This document shows positions 6,864-10,403 of a stretch of DNA of 10,403 bases, one piece after another. The position numbers and the translations under genes were made by a program. The stretch lies in the NCBI GenBank assembly GCA_964493075.1, contig CAZBNU010000145.1:1-10403 (forward strand), in the 5' to 3' direction. Below the pieces are notes generated by a model that ran no database searches, was not told the DNA's origin, and saw only the letters and a program-made list of their open reading frames with translations. Position 1 is the stretch's first letter, and each line of letters starts with the position of its first letter. Source of the DNA: SLFT01 sp964493075. GTDB taxonomy: Bacteria > Hydrogenedentota > Hydrogenedentia > Hydrogenedentales > CAITNO01.

Positions 6864-7484
6864 ATGTTCGCCTTCTTACGGGGCACAGTAGCCTATACAG
6901 GCATCAACCGCATTGGCCTTGACGTTAACGGCGTCGGGTTTGACGTGCAGGTTCCTGATTCGGTGCAGCGGAAACTGACCCGCAATCAGGAAACGACTCT
7001 GCTCACTTACTGTCACATCCGCGAAGACAGCTTCCAGATTTTCGGGTTCCTCTTGGAAGAGGAAAAGGCACTCTTTATGGAATGCCTCGAAATCAACGGT
7101 GTAGGCCCCAAAGCGGCGTTGGGCATTCTTTCCGTGTTGAGCGTCACGGCATTTGCAAAAGCCATTCAGGAACACGACGTTACCGCCGTTACCCGTGCGC
7201 CGGGCATTGGCAAGAAACTGGCGCAGCGGATCATCCTCGAAATGAAAACCCGCATGGGACAGGACCCGGAACTGAACGCGCTGCTGGGCGCACCTGACGA
7301 AAAATCAGATATTGTTGAGGGCGACGATGTCTACGAAGCCTTGATCAGTCTGGGGTGCAGCGCCGCTGAAGCGAAAAAGGCAGCCACCCATGCGCGGGAA
7401 ACACTGGGCGAAGACGCAACCGATGAGGAACTGGTGCGCACGGCGCTCCGTTCTCTGGCGAAGGTGACCCATGGCAAACGATGA
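6864..7484 (+). CDS. ruvA: Holliday junction branch migration complex subunit RuvA
   Basis: A 206-residue protein of normal RuvA length. RuvA tetramers bind the four-way junction and load RuvB rings, which drive branch migration during recombinational repair. Residues 1-63 form the OB-fold domain, ending in IREDSFQIFGF with the acidic-pin residues Glu54 and Asp55. Two helix-hairpin-helix motifs follow: INGVGPKAALGIL (77-89) and APGIGKKLAQRII (112-124). After a linker, residues about 152-200 are the C-terminal three-helix domain that contacts RuvB. The start MFAFLRG aligns with the usual MIGRLRG. The ribosome site is weak (GGAA about 9 nt upstream), and I see no firm promoter, so transcription may continue from the ftsA-like gene or start in the AT-rich gap. 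The 3' end overlaps ruvB by 14 bp. There is no ruvC directly upstream, unlike the common ruvCAB order. Confidence 0.97.
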   Translation: MFAFLRGTVAYTGINRIGLDVNGVGFDVQVPDSVQRKLTRNQETTLLTYCHIREDSFQIFGFLLEEEKALFMECLEINGVGPKAALGILSVLSVTAFAKAIQEHDVTAVTRAPGIGKKLAQRIILEMKTRMGQDPELNALLGAPDEKSDIVEGDDVYEALISLGCSAAEAKKAATHARETLGEDATDEELVRTALRSLAKVTHGKR

Positions 7485-8496
7485 TGTAATTACGCCAAAG
7501 GCTATCGCGGACGATGTCGTATTTGACGATCAGATACGACCGCAGCGGCTGGATGATTTTCCTGGTCAGGAACCCATCAAGGAGAAACTCGCCATTGCCA
7601 TCCAAGCGGCGAAGCAGCGTAAGGAACCCCTGGACCACATGCTGCTCAGCGGTCCTCCCGGACTGGGCAAAACCACGCTGGCGCGAATTATCGCCAATGA
7701 AATGCAGGTGGACATCAAGCAGAGCGCCGGGCCGGTGATTGAACGGCAGGCCGACCTGTCCGCCATCCTGACCAGTCTTGAAGATTTTGATGTACTGTTT
7801 ATTGATGAAATCCATCGGCTGAACCATGCCGTTGAGGAAACGCTGTATTCCGCCATGGAAGATTTTGAAGTGGACATCATGCTGGGTAAAGGGCCTACAG
7901 CGCGTTCCATGAAAATCGGTCTGAAACCCTTCACCCTGATTGGCGCGACCACGCGTTCGGGACTGCTCACACCGCCGTTGCGCGCACGCTTCGGGGATAC
8001 CTGCCGCTTCGAATTGTATACGCCCGAAGAACTGGAGTGCATTGTCAACCGTTCCGCCCGCATCCTGAACGTGCCCATTCAGCCTGACGGCGCACTGGAG
8101 ATCGCATCACGCTCCAGGGGTACGGCGCGCATCGCGAACCGCCTGTTGCGGCGTGTGCGCGATTATGCAGAGGTGAAGGGCGACGGCGTCATCACCCACG
8201 AATTGGCCGACGCTGCCTTAAAACTGCTGCGCATAGACCACCTCGGCCTGGACGACATGGACCGCGCCATACTCGAAACCCTCATCAACAAGTTCGGCGG
8301 TGGCCCCGTAGGTTCATCCAGTCTGGCGGTTGCCGTCGGCGAAGAACGGCAAACCCTCGAAGAAGTGCATGAACCCTACCTCATCCAGATCGGCTTCATC
8401 AAGCGTACTCCCCAGGGACGTGTCGCTACACAACACGCCTTTCGTCATCTCGGCAAAACCCCGCCCGCAAACGATGGCCAGACCAGTTTACTCTAA
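7471..8496 (+). CDS. ruvB: Holliday junction branch migration ATPase RuvB
   Basis: A 341-residue AAA+ motor that forms hexameric rings on DNA arms next to RuvA and pumps duplex through the junction. Visible motifs in order are Walker A GPPGLGKTT (61-69), Walker B FIDEIH (110-115), sensor 1 GATTR (158-162), the arginine-finger region LRARFG (170-175, probably Arg173), and sensor 2 in RGTARIANRLLRR (216-228). The C-terminal winged-helix domain (about 255-330) includes the FGGGPVG and EPYLIQIGFIKRTPQGR stretches. All key residues are present and the length is standard, so it should be functional. AAGGTGA lies just before the ATG, inside the end of ruvA, which supports the overlapping start and coupled translation of the two subunits. 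Confidence 0.98.
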   Translation: MANDDVITPKAIADDVVFDDQIRPQRLDDFPGQEPIKEKLAIAIQAAKQRKEPLDHMLLSGPPGLGKTTLARIIANEMQVDIKQSAGPVIERQADLSAILTSLEDFDVLFIDEIHRLNHAVEETLYSAMEDFEVDIMLGKGPTARSMKIGLKPFTLIGATTRSGLLTPPLRARFGDTCRFELYTPEELECIVNRSARILNVPIQPDGALEIASRSRGTARIANRLLRRVRDYAEVKGDGVITHELADAALKLLRIDHLGLDDMDRAILETLINKFGGGPVGSSSLAVAVGEERQTLEEVHEPYLIQIGFIKRTPQGRVATQHAFRHLGKTPPANDGQTSLL

Positions 8497-8502
8497 GCGG
8501 CC

Positions 8503-8538
8503 AGGGACATAAGGGACAAAAGGGACGTAAAAGACATG
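8503..8538. repeat. Four-unit 9-bp direct repeat, AGGGACNNN type, ending in the prepilin start codon
   Basis: Four 9-bp units start at 8503, 8512, 8521 and 8530. The first three all begin AGGGAC and differ only in the last three bases (ATA, AAA, GTA). The fourth has drifted to AAAGAC, and its last three bases are the ATG of the prepilin gene. The period, copy number and GGGA core match the array at 6736. It fills nearly the whole 39-bp gap between ruvB and the prepilin gene. Confidence 0.7.
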
Positions 8539-9222
8539 ATAAAACATCCCGGTTTCTCTCTAGTCGAACTGTTGGTGGTTATTGCTATTATCGGCATATT
8601 GGCGGCAATCCTGTTGCCGGCATTGTCCCGGGCGCGTGAAAGCGCAAAGCGTTCTTCCTGCACCAACAACCTGCGCCAATTGTTCCTGGCGTTTTCCATG
8701 TACCTGCAGGAAAACAATGACACCTACCCCGCAGCACAAGATCCCTACGCTCCTGGAGTCTGGTTCTGGATGGGACGCGGCTGGCGGGATGCCCTGGAGA
8801 GTTACGTACCCCGGGGCGGCGAGGATGAAACGGGCGTGTTCTTCTGTCCCTCCGATCCGCGTTCAGAAGAAAAGTTCGACAGCACCTCCTACGCCTATTC
8901 CATGAGTTTCTATCACAGCCCCGAACAGATTGATGCCATGGACAGTGTTGCCCATAACTACAGCAACCCCGTGCCCACCATGCCCCAGCAATCCAGCCAA
9001 CTGCAATGGCCAAGCAGGAAGATTCTGTTGGGCGAATGGTACGCCAACCATGCCGCGTATGCTAATGATACAGGCTGGTTTGGGAAAGCAGGAAAACGGC
9101 TCTACCTCTTCGCCGATGGTCATGTGGAATACCTTGATGCTGCGGAAATCCTACCTGCCAATGACGGCAACGCCAACCCCAACCTTACCCGCAATGGCAT
9201 ACGTGGTTTCGACGCAAAGTAA
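8536..9222 (+). CDS. Type II/IV prepilin-like protein with N-terminal methylation motif
   Basis: A 228-residue protein. It has a short leader (MIKHPG) followed by FSLVE, the prepilin peptidase site: cleavage is expected after Gly6, with Phe7 N-methylated and Glu11 as the +5 glutamate. A hydrophobic helix runs to about residue 28 and continues as the amphipathic helix ALSRARESAKR. Cys42 and Cys104 could pair after export. The C-terminal part contains LYLFADGHVEYLD (189-201), the DG-motif tail seen in the DUF1559-type pseudopilin-like proteins that are expanded in Planctomycetes, Lentisphaerae and related phyla. Such proteins are inner-membrane inserted and may be assembled or surface-exposed, but their function is mostly unknown. 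It is 39 bp downstream of ruvB and no pilus machinery is near, so its position may be incidental. The Shine-Dalgarno sequence is poor; the only purine-rich core is the AGGGAC repeat. Confidence 0.9.
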   Translation: MIKHPGFSLVELLVVIAIIGILAAILLPALSRARESAKRSSCTNNLRQLFLAFSMYLQENNDTYPAAQDPYAPGVWFWMGRGWRDALESYVPRGGEDETGVFFCPSDPRSEEKFDSTSYAYSMSFYHSPEQIDAMDSVAHNYSNPVPTMPQQSSQLQWPSRKILLGEWYANHAAYANDTGWFGKAGKRLYLFADGHVEYLDAAEILPANDGNANPNLTRNGIRGFDAK

Positions 9223-9229
9223 GACTGGC

Positions 9230-10351
9230 TTATAATTTCAACCGTGCAAAAACTTCCATCTCATTTTTTGGCCAGGGGGCGGGTGCGCTGAACAGTAGAT
9301 CGGAATTCTGTGTTACTGTATCCCGATGCACAGCTATGCTTTTTTCAATTTTCCAGCCGGCTGCAGCGCGGTTCAACGAAGCCTCGAACAACTCCACTGC
9401 TGGCGGCGCTTTGATGCTGGGCACATCACCGACACGGACGATCAATCTTGCTCCCGGATGACAGGCGTCGCCGACATGCTTCCACACTTCCGCGAGATCG
9501 TTCACATAGGCATCCGGCGTCTGTTGCGCAATCTGTCCCGCTGCTTTTCTCTCGGGGAAAGCAGTACCGCCTATAATCCAGTTGCGCAACCATTGGTCTG
9601 TTGGATAACTGTCCATGCCATAATAAGGGGGCGAGCTAATAATCCAGCCAAATTTCTGGCCACGGTCTGCAAAATGGACTTTTCTGCTGTCTCCTCCCAG
9701 TACAATACCGACTGCTGGTTCTGGCTGTTCTGCCAGCAGATAGGCTGCCCTTTGCTGGATCATCTCCCGGACATTACATACAGGCGGTTGCAGATGATGT
9801 TCTTTCCAGACCGCAATGGCCGCTTCCGGCAGTGGCGCAAAATCGGCGGTAAGATGATTGGAAAAATAACGAAGCGTCTTGTCCCTAATGGGGCCGTGTA
9901 AAAGCCCCATAAGCAATGCACGCAGAAACATATCAACCGAGTCACTTTCAGTGCTTATGAAATAATTGCGGAAACGACACAATGTCTCCAGCACAGACGG
10001 CGTATAACAGTTATCCCAGAAGGGGCCTTCGGGTACTTGCGTCGCACTGGAATGACGGAGAATGCACGCCGCCCTATCAATCACAGCCGCCGGAGCGACA
10101 TGCTGCAACTTCGCGCGGGCAATCGCGGCGGCGACAGGACTGCTGTCAACACCGACGGCACAGGCGCCCTTTACACGTGCCGCAAACACACTGGTGCCGG
10201 AACCGCAAAAGGGGTCCAACACCCACTGTCCCGCAATGGCTCCACTCAGGCAAGCAAGAGGGAACGCCAAGGGAAACCGTGTGAAATAAGGACAGATGCT
10301 ATTGAGTCGGGTCTGTTGTTCCAGCGAAAGAGACACGTATACTTCCTTCAT
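9230..10351 (-). CDS. Site-specific DNA methyltransferase, SPPY type (probably N4-cytosine), orphan
   Basis: 373 residues from the ATG at 10349-10351; numbering here uses that start. The N-terminal ICPYFTRFPLAFP stretch (about 19-31) precedes motif I, VLDPFCGSGTS (44-54), which binds S-adenosylmethionine, and Asp69 in VGVDSSP (motif II). After a helical middle of about 160 residues, motif IV is SSPPYYGMDSY (239-249), with catalytic SPPY at 240-243, followed by TDQWLRNWIIGG. SPPY is typical of N4-cytosine amino-methyltransferases. The motif order (I before IV) differs from the IV-first beta-class enzymes. The FPL...DPFCG...DSSPVA...SPPYYGM...DQWLRNW pattern resembles a widespread family of solitary DNA methyltransferases. 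No restriction endonuclease gene is visible here. It is convergent with the prepilin gene, with 7 bp between the stops and no hairpin. The frame is open to a TTG at 10366, but that codon overlaps the promoter, so ATG is preferred. Methylation of RNA is less likely but not excluded. Confidence 0.85.
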   Translation of the reverse strand: MKEVYVSLSLEQQTRLNSICPYFTRFPLAFPLACLSGAIAGQWVLDPFCGSGTSVFAARVKGACAVGVDSSPVAAAIARAKLQHVAPAAVIDRAACILRHSSATQVPEGPFWDNCYTPSVLETLCRFRNYFISTESDSVDMFLRALLMGLLHGPIRDKTLRYFSNHLTADFAPLPEAAIAVWKEHHLQPPVCNVREMIQQRAAYLLAEQPEPAVGIVLGGDSRKVHFADRGQKFGWIISSPPYYGMDSYPTDQWLRNWIIGGTAFPERKAAGQIAQQTPDAYVNDLAEVWKHVGDACHPGARLIVRVGDVPSIKAPPAVELFEASLNRAAAGWKIEKSIAVHRDTVTQNSDLLFSAPAPWPKNEMEVFARLKL

Positions 10352-10365
10352 GATTTTTCGTTGCA

Positions 10366-10374
10366 ATTATAGCA
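10366..10374 (-). promoter_or_regulatory. Extended -10 promoter for the DNA methyltransferase gene
   Basis: On the minus strand the sequence reads TGCTATAAT, a consensus -10 hexamer with the upstream TG of extended -10 promoters. The best -35 at 17 bp spacing is poor (CCGAAA, 3 of 6), as expected for that class. Initiation would fall at about 10358-10359, only 7-8 nt before the ATG, so the transcript would be nearly leaderless. No Shine-Dalgarno sequence is present, which agrees. Confidence 0.55.
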
Positions 10375-10403
10375 CGTCGCTGTTTTGGTTTCGGATGTTA
10401 GGT

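Noticed and set aside
7566..8078. 170-residue minus-strand frame inside ruvB
   Set aside because: It lies opposite the highly conserved AAA+ core, so the open frame is a by-product of that codon usage.
9326..9901. 191-residue plus-strand frame opposite the methyltransferase
   Set aside because: The minus strand contains the methyltransferase motifs I and IV in one frame. The plus frame resembles no family and has no ribosome site.
10364..10366. TTG start giving a five-residue longer methyltransferase
   Set aside because: The codon overlaps the last base of the extended -10 element and has no ribosome site. The ATG at 10351 is downstream of the predicted transcription start.

Overview
The window looks like chromosomal DNA of a Gram-negative-type bacterium with moderate G+C, judged by eye. 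The best taxonomic hints are the prepilin-like protein at 8536-9222 and an orphan DNA methyltransferase at its right. The prepilin has a FSLVE cleavage site, a hydrophobic helix ending in LLPALSRARE, and a late FADGHVEYL motif. This style is expanded in the PVC group (Lentisphaerae, Verrucomicrobia, Planctomycetes) and in candidate phyla such as Hydrogenedentes. I cannot place it more precisely from sequence alone. I saw no tRNA, rRNA, CRISPR array, insertion sequence or phage gene.

Left third (1-3174, minus strand): a tight three-gene operon read right to left. It encodes a membrane-anchored SGNH/GDSL hydrolase, a membrane-anchored alpha/beta hydrolase and an acyltransferase-3 family membrane protein whose 3' end runs off the window. 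The spacings are 10 bp and then an ATGA stop/start overlap. The combination suggests addition and trimming of O-acyl groups on an envelope or secreted glycan; the substrate is not shown.

Divergent control region (3175-3444): AT-rich, with two sigma70-like promoter candidates facing right and a near-perfect palindrome next to the second one.

Middle (3445-6700, plus strand): a 629-residue protein with a helical N-terminal domain, a long acidic linker and a long C-terminal coiled coil, followed by an FtsA-like actin-fold protein. The FtsA-like protein keeps an FtsA-type C-terminal amphipathic membrane helix, but its second phosphate-binding loop and connecting helix are altered. There is no ftsZ beside it. 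This pair is the most unusual part of the window and may be a membrane-associated cytoskeletal or division module.

Right-middle (6864-9222, plus strand): ruvA and ruvB, overlapping by 14 bp (Holliday junction branch migration, no ruvC here), then the prepilin-like gene. Two four-unit arrays of a 9-bp GGGA-containing repeat lie in the gaps before ruvA and before the prepilin; the second runs into the prepilin start codon.

Right end (9230-10351, minus strand): an apparently orphan SPPY-type DNA methyltransferase, convergent with the prepilin gene. An extended -10 promoter sits so close to its ATG that the mRNA should have almost no leader.
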